Shown here one piece after another: positions 31,756-40,677 of a stretch of DNA of 50,743 nt. A model generated the notes under the pieces. The model did not search any database. It was not told where the DNA came from and saw only the letters and a list, made by a program, of their open reading frames with translations. The DNA comes from a bacterium. GTDB lineage: Bacteria; Actinomycetota; Acidimicrobiia; Spongiisociales; ZC4RG35. A program made the position numbers and the translations under genes. The stretch is taken from the NCBI GenBank assembly GCA_028819345.1, contig JAPPLW010000036.1:1-50743 (forward strand). Direction: 5' to 3'. Position 1 is the first letter of the stretch. Each line of letters opens with the position of its first letter.

Positions 31756-32171
31756 AGGACCTCCAGCAGAGAGAACATGGTGGGAACCAGCGGGTAGTCC
31801 CTGACTTCGGCGATGGGGACCCAGCGAACGTCGGCTGCGTCATCGCCGGCCCGGAGATCCCCTCCCACCACTTCGCACACAAAATCAACCAGGGAGAAGT
31901 GCCACTCGGGCGGCTGGCCGGGGCCGACCGACTCTCCGGTCCAGATGACGGGACCTACCTTCACCTCCAATCCGGTCTCCTCCCGGGCCTCCCGCCGGGC
32001 GGCCTCCCGCCAGGTCTCGCCCCATCGGACTTTCCCTCCGGGGACTGCCCACAGGCCTCTTCCCACGCCGTCGCCCCGCTGGATCACCAGCAGCCTGTTT
32101 TGATCGTCTACGATCACCACCCCGACACCGGGTACCGGGTTCATCCTTTCCGGCCCTTCCGTGGGAAGCAT
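31752..32171 (-). CDS. NUDIX hydrolase
   Basis: This 139-residue protein has the NUDIX box GETWREAARREAREETGLEV at about residues 51-70 (GX5EX7REUXEEXGU pattern). The preceding PGGKVRWGE and the ADVRWVP strand also fit the fold. Members hydrolyse nucleoside diphosphates linked to another moiety, such as ADP-ribose or oxidised nucleotides. ATG 32171 is taken as the start; ATG at codon 10 would also leave the domain intact. It is coupled by overlap to the HAD phosphatase downstream, so the pair may act on successive phosphate bonds (inference only). Confidence 0.9.
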   Translation of the reverse strand: MLPTEGPERMNPVPGVGVVIVDDQNRLLVIQRGDGVGRGLWAVPGGKVRWGETWREAARREAREETGLEVKVGPVIWTGESVGPGQPPEWHFSLVDFVCEVVGGDLRAGDDAADVRWVPIAEVRDYPLVPTMFSLLEVL

Positions 32172-32238
32172 GGCGGGTATTGGGCGGCGCCTGCTCCATT
32201 CCTGCCACGGCCATGGACGGTACGGCGGTTGGTGGAGG

Positions 32239-32607
32239 TCAACGGCAATCGATGCAGATCTTGGACCGGGGGGAGGACTTTTGGGTGATTCTCTTCACCA
32301 GGAAGCACGATTCGCACAGGAACTCGTTCTGGCGGATGGCGTGATCGTCCGGGTTGATGGAGAGTTCCGCCCGCCGAATCCCCGCCACCTCCATGGCTTG
32401 CTCCGATGTGAGCAATTCGCCCGACACTCCCTCTTCCACCATATTGAGTTCCTCGCCCTCCAACCCCGAGAGTTCGTCATCGGCCTCGGAGTCGTCCTCG
32501 TCCTCCGATTCGTCCCTGAAGTCTCCATCGGGCTCGTAGTCGTCTCCGAGGTCGGAGTCGAGGTCCTCGTCCTCGAAGTCCTGTTCAAAGGTGGACTGGT
32601 TTCTCAC
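32239..32607 (-). CDS. DUF4193-like acidic zinc-ribbon protein
   Basis: This 122-residue protein has a very acidic N-terminal half (FEDEDLDSDLGDDYEPD and onward) and a C-terminal ribbon NEFLCESCFLV ... KICIDCR with two CxxC pairs. The C-terminal pattern is that of actinobacterial DUF4193. The GTG at 32607 is preferred over an in-frame TTG at 32664 because the promoter-like TTGAAC-17-TTAACT lies between them and ends 6 bases upstream. Function unknown; a nucleic-acid or polymerase-associated role is only a guess. Confidence 0.75.
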   Translation of the reverse strand: MRNQSTFEQDFEDEDLDSDLGDDYEPDGDFRDESEDEDDSEADDELSGLEGEELNMVEEGVSGELLTSEQAMEVAGIRRAELSINPDDHAIRQNEFLCESCFLVKRITQKSSPRSKICIDCR

Positions 32608-32613
32608 AGCGAC

Positions 32614-32642
32614 AGTTAACTCCCAGCGGTATACGCGTTCAA
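32614..32642 (-). promoter_or_regulatory. Putative promoter of the DUF4193-like gene
   Basis: On the minus strand TTGAAC (32637-32642) and TTAACT (32614-32619) are spaced by 17 bases, and the GTG start follows 6 bases after. This would give a leaderless mRNA and a new transcription unit inside the long minus-strand block. Confidence 0.45.
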
Positions 32643-32754
32643 GGCCCTTCGGATCGGAGCGCAAGTATAGATCGCCATCACCTCCGATGCTGACATATCC
32701 CCACTCCGTATGTCGGAAAGTGGTTCTTTCGACGGGTTTTCCCCAACCTGTCGC

Positions 32755-35304
32755 CTATCTGTTGAGATGCGCGGCCACCACTCCACGGTCGATGCACCGG
32801 AGAGCGGAGCGGGTGGACCCCGAAATCTGCGGGAAGGCGTCACGCAGTTGCCTCAACAGATCGACCAACTGTCTGGCGGTCCTCACGAAGTCTCCCGGTG
32901 TCTGACCGCCCTCCACCAGATCGGTCAAAGAGGCACCGTGCGCCCAGAGGTACATGTCGCCGCCGCAGCCGGGCTCGGGAAACCGGGTGGGTTCGATCTG
33001 GCGGGATGACTCGGCGCGGTTCAATTCTTCGCACAACTCCACGAGTCTCTCCCAGCGGTCCGCCAGTCGGGCGGTGGGCCAGGAGCCGGAGGGGGGAGAG
33101 GAGTTGCGCGGATCGTAGACGAAGGCCGATCCGAGCGCGGCTGTCTCCGCAGGGTTCAAGCCCCCGAACAGTCCTCTGGTGACCGCTTCGGAGACCAGCA
33201 GGTCGCGCTCGTTGTAGATGAGCCTCAGCCTGTCTCCCGCCGGGGTTACCGCCCATCCCGACAGGTAGCCCCACTCCTCCATCAGCGTCCGGACCGCCTT
33301 GAAGCGGTTCTGGAGGCTCTCTGTGGCCCAGTCCTCTCCCGACTGGAGATGAGCCAGCCGTCTGCGGGTGCGGATCGCTCGCCGCGCATGGCGGAGATGG
33401 ACCGCCAGATCGGGGCAGCCGGCCACCGGATGGTCACGCAGCCGGGATTCCCGCACCGATTGTGGGGAGGCTCTGTACCTGGAGGGGAGCCGGCGCAGTT
33501 GTGCGGCCATCTCCCGGTGGAGATCCCGGCCGTCGGAGCGCCGCCGGTTGGGTACTTCGATGTGCCCCACCCGGACGGTGCCCTCCACCAGGTCCCGGGA
33601 TACCATCGACAAGGCGTTTCCCGACTCGGACACGGCCAAAACCCGGGGCGCCTTGGAACGTCGGGCGAGTCTTCGCACGACCACGTAGCGACCCGAGCGG
33701 CGTCCCGACGGAATCTCGAAAACGTCGCCGATTCTCAGAGTCTCGAACCAATTGCCGCGTCTGGCCTTGCCCTGGCCGAGCAGTTCCAGGTACTCGAACA
33801 CCGACCCCCGCTCGCACAGGCCGGCCCGCTCTTCCTGGTCGAGTTTTCGGGACAACTCTTCGGACAGGCGCTTCTCCGCCTGCAATCGAGAAGCCTGCTG
33901 ATAGTTTGCGAAGGATGCCGAGAGCAGGTCCGAAGCCTGCTCGGCGGGATAGTTGGAGACCAGGTTGGCGACCATGTTGTAGGTGATGCGGAAGCTGGAC
34001 ACCAGCGGGTGCGCTCCGGCGCCCGCGGCCTTGACGACCTCCTGGAAGCGGACGTAACGGGAATAGAGCACGATTCCGAATCCCTCGGTGTCTATTCCTC
34101 GGCGGCCGGCTCGCCCGGTGAGTTGGGTGTAGTCCCCCGGTTCCAGTGCCTGATGGGTCTCTCCGGTGAATTTGGTCAGCGATTCGAGCACCACGGTCCG
34201 GGCCGGCATGTTGATTCCCAGTGCCAGGGTCTCGGTGGCGAAGACCACCCCCAGCAGCCCGGCGGCGAACAGTTCTTCGGTTGCCTCCTTGAAGGCGGGG
34301 ACCATGCCGGCGTGGTGGGCGGCGACCCCGGCTTCCAGGCGGTCCACCCATCCCGGGTAGTCCAGCGCTCCCAGGTCAGCCTCGGAGAGATGGGCGGTAT
34401 GGGCCTCGGCAACCTGGCGGATTACTTCGCGGTTCTCCTCAGGGGTTAGCCGGATGCCGGCGCTCCTCACCGAAGCGGCGGCCGCCTCGCAACCGGCCCG
34501 GGAGAAGATGAAGTAGATGGCGGGGAGAAGGTTCTCACCCGAAAGGGCCTCCACCACCTGGGCGCGTCGCGGCGCGGCGAACCGGCGCCGGTTGCGCCCG
34601 CTGGAGAGGAGCGAGGAGATGCGGGGATTGGGCTTCTTCCTCCCGTCCGCGTGCACGAAGGTGGGGAGCAACCGCATGTGCTGGGGTCCCCAGCGATCCC
34701 GGACTGCGTACAGGTCACGGAGCGGGACCGGTCGTTGCACGGCCCTTACCAGCCGAGTCTCGCCCCGGCACCGGGTGACCCAGCCCGTGAACTCGGAGGC
34801 GTTGGAGACGGTGGCCGAGAGGCACACCATCTGCAATCGGGTCGGGGCGTGGATGATTATCTCCTCCCACACCGCTCCGCGGGCTCGGTCCGCCAGGTAA
34901 TGCACCTCATCCAGGATCGCCACTCCCACGCCGGCCAGTTCCTCGGGGTTGGTGTAGAGCATGTTGCGGAGCACCTCGGCGGTCATCACCACGATGGGAG
35001 CACCGCCTCCGATGGCGTTGTCCCCGGTCAGGAGGCCGACCCTCTCCTGCCCGTACTGGTTGCAGAGGTCCTTGTATTTCTGGTTGGAAAGAGCCTTGAT
35101 GGGGGTGGTGTAAAAGGCCCTCAGCCCCTTGGCCAGGGCCAGGTGGATTGCGACCTCGGCCACCAGGGTCTTTCCCGCTCCGGTGGGAGCGGTCACAACG
35201 ATGTTGAGGCCGTCTTCGAGCGCCTCGGCCGCCTCGGCCTGGAATGGGTCGGCATCGAATGGCAGGGCTTCCAGGAATTGGCGGCTGACCGGCGCGCGGC
35301 TCAC
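32755..35304 (-). CDS. helY: Ski2-like DEAD/DEAH box RNA helicase HelY
   Basis: This 849-residue ATP-dependent helicase has Walker A APTGAGKT (39-46), DEVH (132-135), LSATVSN (motif III) and QLTGRAGRRGID (motif VI) in two RecA domains, then a winged-helix/ratchet region and a C-terminal DSHCT-like domain. It resembles Ski2/Mtr4 enzymes of RNA decay and actinobacterial HelY. The start is GTG 35304, overlapping the tatC stop as GTGA. The tatA-tatC-helY order is the same as in Mycobacterium tuberculosis (Rv2094c to Rv2092c), which supports the name. Confidence 0.93.
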   Translation of the reverse strand: MSRAPVSRQFLEALPFDADPFQAEAAEALEDGLNIVVTAPTGAGKTLVAEVAIHLALAKGLRAFYTTPIKALSNQKYKDLCNQYGQERVGLLTGDNAIGGGAPIVVMTAEVLRNMLYTNPEELAGVGVAILDEVHYLADRARGAVWEEIIIHAPTRLQMVCLSATVSNASEFTGWVTRCRGETRLVRAVQRPVPLRDLYAVRDRWGPQHMRLLPTFVHADGRKKPNPRISSLLSSGRNRRRFAAPRRAQVVEALSGENLLPAIYFIFSRAGCEAAAASVRSAGIRLTPEENREVIRQVAEAHTAHLSEADLGALDYPGWVDRLEAGVAAHHAGMVPAFKEATEELFAAGLLGVVFATETLALGINMPARTVVLESLTKFTGETHQALEPGDYTQLTGRAGRRGIDTEGFGIVLYSRYVRFQEVVKAAGAGAHPLVSSFRITYNMVANLVSNYPAEQASDLLSASFANYQQASRLQAEKRLSEELSRKLDQEERAGLCERGSVFEYLELLGQGKARRGNWFETLRIGDVFEIPSGRRSGRYVVVRRLARRSKAPRVLAVSESGNALSMVSRDLVEGTVRVGHIEVPNRRRSDGRDLHREMAAQLRRLPSRYRASPQSVRESRLRDHPVAGCPDLAVHLRHARRAIRTRRRLAHLQSGEDWATESLQNRFKAVRTLMEEWGYLSGWAVTPAGDRLRLIYNERDLLVSEAVTRGLFGGLNPAETAALGSAFVYDPRNSSPPSGSWPTARLADRWERLVELCEELNRAESSRQIEPTRFPEPGCGGDMYLWAHGASLTDLVEGGQTPGDFVRTARQLVDLLRQLRDAFPQISGSTRSALRCIDRGVVAAHLNR

Positions 35305-36020
35305 TTCCTCAGCACCAACCGGACTAGCCAGTAGGTGATCTCATAGAAGGCGTACAGCGGAACCGACAGCATGGCCAGAGTCAGCACATCCCCGGTCGGC
35401 GTGATTATGGCGGCGCCGGTCACCACCAGGAGCACCGCCCATCTCCGGCCCCGGGCCAGCTGTTTGGAGGTGACGACGTTGGCGGCCGCGGCGGTGAACA
35501 GGAACACCGGATACAGGAACGAAATCCCGAACGCCAACAGGAACCGGATGGAAAAAGAGAAGTAGTCGGTTAATCGGAGGTTGTTCGCAACGTCATCGAA
35601 AATCCCCAGCAAGAAGGCGAGCCCCCGGCCCATGGTCTGGTAGCCCACGGCCACTCCCAGGCAGAAGAGGACCGTGCAGGAGATGACGATCGGTATCGCC
35701 CACTTCTTCTCCCGGCGGGTGAGGGCCGGGTTGATGAACATCCATATCTGGTAGATGACCGCGGGGCTGGCCAATACCGCTCCGCCGAAGAAGGCGATCT
35801 TCATGAGCACGGAGAACTCCTCGGTGGGCGCCAGGACTTGCAGGGTGTTCTCCTCGCCGGGAAAGGCGCGGTCGTAAGGAAGTTGGAGGAGATCCTTTAT
35901 GAGATTGCCGAAGATCAGGGCGATCACCGATCCGATCAGGATGGCCACCGCCGACTTGACCAGCCGCCAGCGTAACTCGTTGAGATGAGAGAGAATGGAC
36001 TGGCGACTCTGGTCTGTCAT
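35301..36020 (-). CDS. tatC: Sec-independent protein translocase TatC
   Basis: This 239-residue membrane protein is the signal-peptide receptor and core of the twin-arginine translocase. The conserved N-terminal HLNELRWRLVKS, an acidic residue in the first periplasmic loop region and FINPALTRREKK are visible, along with six expected helices. It overlaps tatA/B upstream by ATGA and helY downstream by GTGA. Only one TatA/B-type gene is adjacent, so a second may be elsewhere or the single protein may serve both roles. Confidence 0.95.
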   Translation of the reverse strand: MTDQSRQSILSHLNELRWRLVKSAVAILIGSVIALIFGNLIKDLLQLPYDRAFPGEENTLQVLAPTEEFSVLMKIAFFGGAVLASPAVIYQIWMFINPALTRREKKWAIPIVISCTVLFCLGVAVGYQTMGRGLAFLLGIFDDVANNLRLTDYFSFSIRFLLAFGISFLYPVFLFTAAAANVVTSKQLARGRRWAVLLVVTGAAIITPTGDVLTLAMLSVPLYAFYEITYWLVRLVLRK

Positions 36021-36466
36021 GTGCGGGGGGAGGCGGACGGCTCCGGATCCGGCCGGGTGTCAGGATCTCCGGTGGACTCCTCGGACTCCTCGGGCTCCTC
36101 TGCTCCACCGGCGGGCTCCGACCCCTGGTGGTCGGCTGCCTCTTTCTCCTCTGCGCGTTCGGTTCCCGGCTGGGTATCGGTGGGGCGGGCGAGCGGGGTG
36201 GAGGTCTTCAACGCCTTCTCCGAATCCGCAAGAGACTTCTGTAACTCCGAGGCCGCCTCCTTGGTGGGCGTGACCACGTCCTGGGCCACCTGCTTCATTT
36301 CCTCCACTGCCAGTTCCTTCTCGATCCCCTCCCGGAGTTCCCGGGCGGCCACCCTGAACTCCGCCATCATCTTCCCTGCCTTCCGGGCCATCTCGGGTAG
36401 CCGGTGCGGGCCGAAAACCACCATCGCCACCACCAGAATGACCAGAATCTCGTTCCACTCAGGCAT
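36017..36466 (-). CDS. Twin-arginine translocase subunit TatA/TatB
   Basis: This 149-residue protein has the short N-terminal transmembrane helix (about 5-20), the FGPHRLPEMARKAGK hinge and amphipathic helix, and a long acidic Pro/Glu-rich cytoplasmic tail. The Glu near residue 7 (WNEILVI) and the long tail resemble TatB more than TatA, but the two cannot be separated with certainty. GGGGA lies 4 bases before ATG 36466. It is the first gene of the tat-helY group. Confidence 0.9.
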   Translation of the reverse strand: MPEWNEILVILVVAMVVFGPHRLPEMARKAGKMMAEFRVAARELREGIEKELAVEEMKQVAQDVVTPTKEAASELQKSLADSEKALKTSTPLARPTDTQPGTERAEEKEAADHQGSEPAGGAEEPEESEESTGDPDTRPDPEPSASPRT

Positions 36467-36517
36467 AGATTCCCCAATGGTAAAGCCTTCGCGGAGCCCG
36501 ATCGGGCGGGGGCAAAG

Positions 36518-37285
36518 CTACCTTCCCGACCAGACCGCCGGTCGCTTCTCCAGGAATGCGCTGATGCCCTCGGAGGCGTCCTCGGACATGAGGGTTGCGG
36601 TGAGCCCTCCCGCCAGGAAGTCGAGCGCTGCGTCTATCCCCAGGTCGTTCACCATCCAGAAGGTGTCCTTCCCGATTTGGAGGGCGGCTGGGCTCTGGGC
36701 GGTCACCGACCGGACCGTCTCCGACACCGTTTGATCGAGCCGATCCCGTTCCACCACCCGGGAGACCGCCCCCAGCGCAAGCGCTTCGGCCGGGTTAAGC
36801 AACCTGCCGGTCATCATCATCTCGAGCAACGCTCGGCGGGGGATGGTCCGGGCGAGAACCGCCGAGATGAGCATCGGCCAGACCCCGACTCTCACCTCGG
36901 GAGTGCCCAGCTTGGCGTCCTCGACGCAGATCACGATGTCGCAGGCGCACATCAGTCCGAAGCCTCCTCCCAGGGCATGTCCGTTCACCCTTGCGATGGT
37001 GGGCTTTCCTCCCCGGATCATCAGCCTGAACAGGTCGGCCAGAGCGCCCCGCTGGCGGTGGAGTCCCACCGGATCGTCGAATATCCCCCCGTCCAGGTCC
37101 GCCCCGGCGCAGAAAGCCTGCTCTCCCGAGCCGGTGTAGACCAGAACCCGCACCTCGGGGTCCTCCAGGGCCCGGCGGGTGCCGGATACCAGTCCTTCCA
37201 GGGTCTTCACGGACAGCGGGTTTCTGCGATGGGGCTGATCGATGGTGAGAGTGGCTCGCCCTTCGGCGGCTTCATATCGAACCAT
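36518..37285 (-). CDS. Enoyl-CoA hydratase/isomerase family protein
   Basis: This 255-residue crotonase-fold protein has the CoA oxyanion-hole segments AFCAGADL (about residues 57-64) and NGHALGGGFGLMCACDI, then LGTPEVRVGVWP. In classic hydratases two glutamates act as acid/base; here the second falls near GTPEVRVG and the first position appears not to be Glu, so the reaction may be an isomerisation or another crotonase activity. AAGAGG lies 6 bases before ATG 37285. The 51 bases before tatA/B hold nothing notable. Confidence 0.88.
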   Translation of the reverse strand: MVRYEAAEGRATLTIDQPHRRNPLSVKTLEGLVSGTRRALEDPEVRVLVYTGSGEQAFCAGADLDGGIFDDPVGLHRQRGALADLFRLMIRGGKPTIARVNGHALGGGFGLMCACDIVICVEDAKLGTPEVRVGVWPMLISAVLARTIPRRALLEMMMTGRLLNPAEALALGAVSRVVERDRLDQTVSETVRSVTAQSPAALQIGKDTFWMVNDLGIDAALDFLAGGLTATLMSEDASEGISAFLEKRPAVWSGR

Positions 37286-37534
37286 GGTGCGCCTCTTTCT
37301 CGAGGGAAACGGGACAGTAAGGAGAGAATGTGTTTACAAGTATGCCCTGGCGCGGTGTGGGGCATTTCCTGCTTCTCGGACCCCCCGGGGTTCCGGTGCG
37401 GGTGCGGCTCCATGTGGAAGCAGTAGCCTTGACCCGAGTGGGCAAGTGATACGGGACAGTGACGGGTGGGTGGCTGTGAGCCGGAGGCCTGGCCTGCGGG
37501 GATCGCCGAATACTGATTTGGAGGTGGCCGGGAA
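37286..37534. other. Divergent intergenic region, 249 bases
   Basis: The gap lies between the divergent crotonase and phosphatase genes. I see the ribosome sites at either end but no convincing tRNA, terminator or protein gene. A TTGACC at about 37431 has no -10 partner at normal spacing. Confidence 0.3.
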
Positions 37535-38149
37535 ATGGCGCTGATGATGCTGATAAGACACGGTCGGACGGCCGGCAACTCGACGGGCCGGTTTATCGGG
37601 CAGTATGACGAGAGGATCGACGAGGCCGGCGCCCGTCAGGCATCCCTGCTGGTGCCCAGGCTGGCGCGGTTCCGACCTGACCGGCTGATCTCAAGCGATC
37701 TGCAGCGGTGCACCCAGACAATGGCGCCTTTCGCGTCGGCGGCCGGGATGGAGGTCGAAACGGATCCTCGGCTGAGGGAGGTGGGTGACGGGGAGTGGAC
37801 CAACCGGAGCCAGGAAGAACTCTGGGAGGGATGGCCCGACCTGATGAGGCGCTATTTCCAGGGAGAGGACGTGCCCCGACCCGGAGGAGAGCGGTGGGCG
37901 GATGTCCGCACCCGAGTGCTGGCCGCTCTGACCGGCATCGCATCGGAGATGGGACCCACCGAGAAAGTGGTCATCTGCACTCACGCCGGGCCCTCCCTGC
38001 TCTTCGCCTCCTGGATAACCGGGGTCGCGCTTCCCGGAAACATCTTTCTGGGACCCTTCTCTCCCCCGGGCAATGCTTCGGTCACCCTCGCCGATCCGCA
38101 CGCGCCTCTCATGATCAGTTACAACGAGACCTGCCACCTGAAAACTTAG
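37535..38149 (+). CDS. Histidine phosphatase family protein
   Basis: This 204-residue protein has the catalytic LIRHGRTAGN (His8 region), an acid in REVGDGEW and the second histidine in VICTHAGPSLL. It is in the phosphoglycerate-mutase-like phosphatase superfamily. Sugar phosphates are common substrates, but nothing here identifies one. GGAGG lies 11 bases before the ATG. It converges with the LLM gene; only 28 bases separate their stops. It is distinct from the B12-operon paralogue at 8715. Confidence 0.88.
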   Translation: MALMMLIRHGRTAGNSTGRFIGQYDERIDEAGARQASLLVPRLARFRPDRLISSDLQRCTQTMAPFASAAGMEVETDPRLREVGDGEWTNRSQEELWEGWPDLMRRYFQGEDVPRPGGERWADVRTRVLAALTGIASEMGPTEKVVICTHAGPSLLFASWITGVALPGNIFLGPFSPPGNASVTLADPHAPLMISYNETCHLKT

Positions 38150-38177
38150 AAGGGCGGCTCATCTCGCAGGGATGCCG

Positions 38178-39206
38178 TTACAGGTTGGAAGAGTCCTTTA
38201 TCTCGGCGGCCAGTGTCGTCCACTCCTCCTCGGTGAGGATGGCGTCTCCCGCCATGCTATAGATCCCCACCCGCTGGAGCCTTCCCGAGTACCGGGAGAC
38301 GATCCGGTCGGCAAGTTCGGAGATAGGGGCCACCACCGCCACTTCACGGACGACCTCATCGGGGATCACATCCGCCATCTTGTGCCATTCTCCCCGCTTG
38401 GTCATGACGGTGAGTTTGGGACCGAAGTCCCAACCATGGCTGTCCAGGACCGGTGCGTAGCTGGGAGTGGAGGCATAGAAAGCGATCTGCTCCTTCGCCG
38501 CTCGGATGGGGCCTTCCATCTCTTTGGCGTCGCGGCCGGTCACCACGAAAACGGGAGCGCTCACCGTTACGTCCTCGAGAGAACGTCCTTCTTGTACGGC
38601 GCCTTCCTCTATGGCGGGCAGCACCACGTCGTCCAGGTACTTGACGGTGTGAAAGGGGTGGACGTGAAACCCGTCGCATACCTCGCCGGCCAGGCGGCTC
38701 AGCATAGGCCCCACCCCGGCGATGTAGACCGGGATCTCCGGCAGCCGGTTGGGACCGGGATTGAAGAAGGGAGTCATCAAGGTGAGCCGGTAGAACTCTC
38801 CGGTGTATCGAAGCCGGGTTCCGTTCTGGAAGCAGTCCCACACCGCCCGGACCGCCCCGATGTAGTCCCGCAGCCGGGCGGTGGGGCGGGACCACTCCGT
38901 AGAGAAGCGGCGGGTGATGTGCGGTCTGATCTGGGTGCCCAACCCCAGCAGGAACTTGCCGCCCGCCACGAGTTGCATGTCCCAGGCCAGCTGGGCCATA
39001 ATCATCGGTGACCGGGGAAAAGCCAGGGTGATGGAGGTCCCGATCTCCAGTCCGGGCTCTGTATGGGAAGCCAGGCAACCGGAGAGAAAGGGCTCGTGGC
39101 TGGTCTCGGCGGTGAAGAAGCCGTCGTAGCCGATTCGGGCGGCGCGACGGGCAGCCTCGGGAGCGGCTGTGGGCGGCAGGTTGGGGAAGTAATAGTCGAA
39201 TTTCAT
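38178..39206 (-). CDS. LLM class flavin-dependent (probably F420) oxidoreductase
   Basis: This 342-residue protein is a luciferase-like monooxygenase family TIM barrel. It begins KFDYYFPNLPP, then ARIGYDGFFTAETSHEPFL, and contains GTSITLAFPRSPMIMAQLAWDMQLVAGGKFLLGLGTQ, typical of the group. Many actinobacterial members use coenzyme F420; the sequence resembles the TIGR03617-type F420 enzymes, but I cannot verify the cofactor. ATG 39206 gives the canonical N-terminus. TAATCT lies 13 bases upstream and no clear ribosome site is present. Confidence 0.88.
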   Translation of the reverse strand: MKFDYYFPNLPPTAAPEAARRAARIGYDGFFTAETSHEPFLSGCLASHTEPGLEIGTSITLAFPRSPMIMAQLAWDMQLVAGGKFLLGLGTQIRPHITRRFSTEWSRPTARLRDYIGAVRAVWDCFQNGTRLRYTGEFYRLTLMTPFFNPGPNRLPEIPVYIAGVGPMLSRLAGEVCDGFHVHPFHTVKYLDDVVLPAIEEGAVQEGRSLEDVTVSAPVFVVTGRDAKEMEGPIRAAKEQIAFYASTPSYAPVLDSHGWDFGPKLTVMTKRGEWHKMADVIPDEVVREVAVVAPISELADRIVSRYSGRLQRVGIYSMAGDAILTEEEWTTLAAEIKDSSNL

Positions 39207-39271
39207 GTGTCTGTGTCCCAGATTATTCCCGGTCGATGGCCATCGCCCAGACATTAGACTCATGCCCCATA

Positions 39272-39520
39272 ATGAGACGAGTCTTCAAATTGGCGGTGAT
39301 GGTCGGAGGGATCGGCGCCTTGGCCTGGAGCATGCGAAAGCGCGTTCGCATCGCCATCGGACGGGGACCCTCCGAGCCTGACTTTCACATTATCGAGCCC
39401 ACCCCGGAGGAACCCGAGGTTGCGATGTCCGCCGAAGCGGAGCAGGATCCCGATGCAGAACCGTCTCCCGACTCCGATCCCGACGAACCCGGGCCTGACG
39501 CTCAAGAAAAAGCCTGCTGA
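39272..39520 (+). CDS. Small membrane protein with acidic tail, unknown
   Basis: This 82-residue candidate has a hydrophobic helix (about 3-21: FKLAVMVGGIGALAWSM), a basic stretch RKRVRIAIGRG and a highly acidic Pro-rich tail. Topology and composition look like a real single-span protein, but I do not recognise a family. Its 3' end overlaps the presumed start of rlmN by 68 bases in another frame, so translation may be coupled. It could be spurious. Confidence 0.5.
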   Translation: MRRVFKLAVMVGGIGALAWSMRKRVRIAIGRGPSEPDFHIIEPTPEEPEVAMSAEAEQDPDAEPSPDSDPDEPGPDAQEKAC

Positions 39521-40622
39521 TCCCCGGCGTGATCTCCTGAAGGCAGGAGAGAGCCTCCAGAGAGCGCCTGCTCCCGTATCCGAAGGCTCCCCCTATCTGG
39601 TCGATCCCGACCGCCTGGGAGAGGTGGTAGGCGCCGATGAGCCTTCCTTCCGGTCCGACCAACTCCGGGAGTGGCTGTACCGGAACCCGGTGCTGGAGGC
39701 CCGGGACATGACCAACCTGCCGGGGGATCTCCGCGGCGCTCTCTCGCACCGGCTGTGGCCTTTTGAAGTGGAGGAGCATCAGAGCGCCGATCGGGGCGCC
39801 ACGCACAAGTGGCTGTTCAGGACCGGCGACCAAGCGGCCATCGAGTCGGTGGTGATGGGATACAGGACTCGCACCACCCTGTGCGTGTCATCCCAGGCCG
39901 GGTGCGCGCTGGCCTGCACGTTTTGCGCCACTGGACAGTTCGGTTTCGAGAGGCACTTGCAGGCAGGGGAGATCGTTGCCCAGGTGGCGTACGCCAACGC
40001 CTTTCTCCGAGATCACCCCCTCCGAAATTCCCCAACCCGGGTGACCAACGTGGTGTTCATGGGCATGGGAGAGCCCCTGGCCAACTATCCCCGGCTGCGG
40101 CAGGCAATCGGGTTGATGATCGGTGAGATGGGCATGTCCGCCCGATCCCTTACTGTTTCCACCGTGGGCGTGGTGCCCGGGATACGCCGGCTGGCCGACG
40201 ATCCCTGGCCGGTCAACCTGGCCGTGAGCCTGCACGCCGCGGATGACGAACTGCGTTCCCGGCTGGTCCCGCTCAACCGGAGATATCCCCTCTCGGAGGT
40301 CGAGGCGGCTGCCTCCTACTTCTTCGAGAAGAAAGGGAGAAGGGTCTCTTTGGAGTGGACCATGATCAGGGGCGTCAACGATCACCGTACCCAGGCCGAC
40401 CGGCTGGCCGCGATAGCCCGGCGCCTTCGGGCTCACGTCAACCTGATCGCCCTCAACCCAACCCCGCTCAGCAGTGACATGCCCTCCACCCCGCAGGCGA
40501 TCCGGCGTTTCGCAGCCGCCCTGCGGGAGGGAGGAGTGAACGTAACGGTACGGGACACCCGCGGAACCGAGATAGACGCCGCCTGCGGTCAACTCCGGGT
40601 CAGGTCGGGCCGCGGGAGCTAG
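39453..40622 (+). CDS. rlmN: 23S rRNA (adenine-2503-C2)-methyltransferase RlmN
   Basis: This 389-residue radical SAM enzyme methylates A2503 of 23S rRNA and A37 of some tRNAs. The iron-sulfur motif is CALACTFC, followed by ATGQFGF; further matches are VVFMGMGEPLANY, STVGVVPGI and SLHAADD. The two methyl-carrying/catalytic cysteines of the family are expected near the C-terminal DAACGQL and in the fourth cysteine region, and the former is present. The N-terminus is somewhat long and overlaps the small gene upstream. ATG 39453 has an AGGA about 6 bases before it and is my choice. Confidence 0.94.
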   Translation: MQNRLPTPIPTNPGLTLKKKPADPRRDLLKAGESLQRAPAPVSEGSPYLVDPDRLGEVVGADEPSFRSDQLREWLYRNPVLEARDMTNLPGDLRGALSHRLWPFEVEEHQSADRGATHKWLFRTGDQAAIESVVMGYRTRTTLCVSSQAGCALACTFCATGQFGFERHLQAGEIVAQVAYANAFLRDHPLRNSPTRVTNVVFMGMGEPLANYPRLRQAIGLMIGEMGMSARSLTVSTVGVVPGIRRLADDPWPVNLAVSLHAADDELRSRLVPLNRRYPLSEVEAAASYFFEKKGRRVSLEWTMIRGVNDHRTQADRLAAIARRLRAHVNLIALNPTPLSSDMPSTPQAIRRFAAALREGGVNVTVRDTRGTEIDAACGQLRVRSGRGS

Positions 40623-40664
40623 CGGATCACCCGGTCGGCGTCCATCAAAACCCGATGGGCTTGG

Positions 40665-40670
40665 TATCGT
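40665..40670 (+). promoter_or_regulatory. Putative -10 box, leaderless phosphotransferase gene
   Basis: TATCGT ends exactly 7 bases before the ATG at 40678. There is no Shine-Dalgarno sequence and no good -35. Confidence 0.4.
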
Positions 40671-40677
40671 CGCTCTG

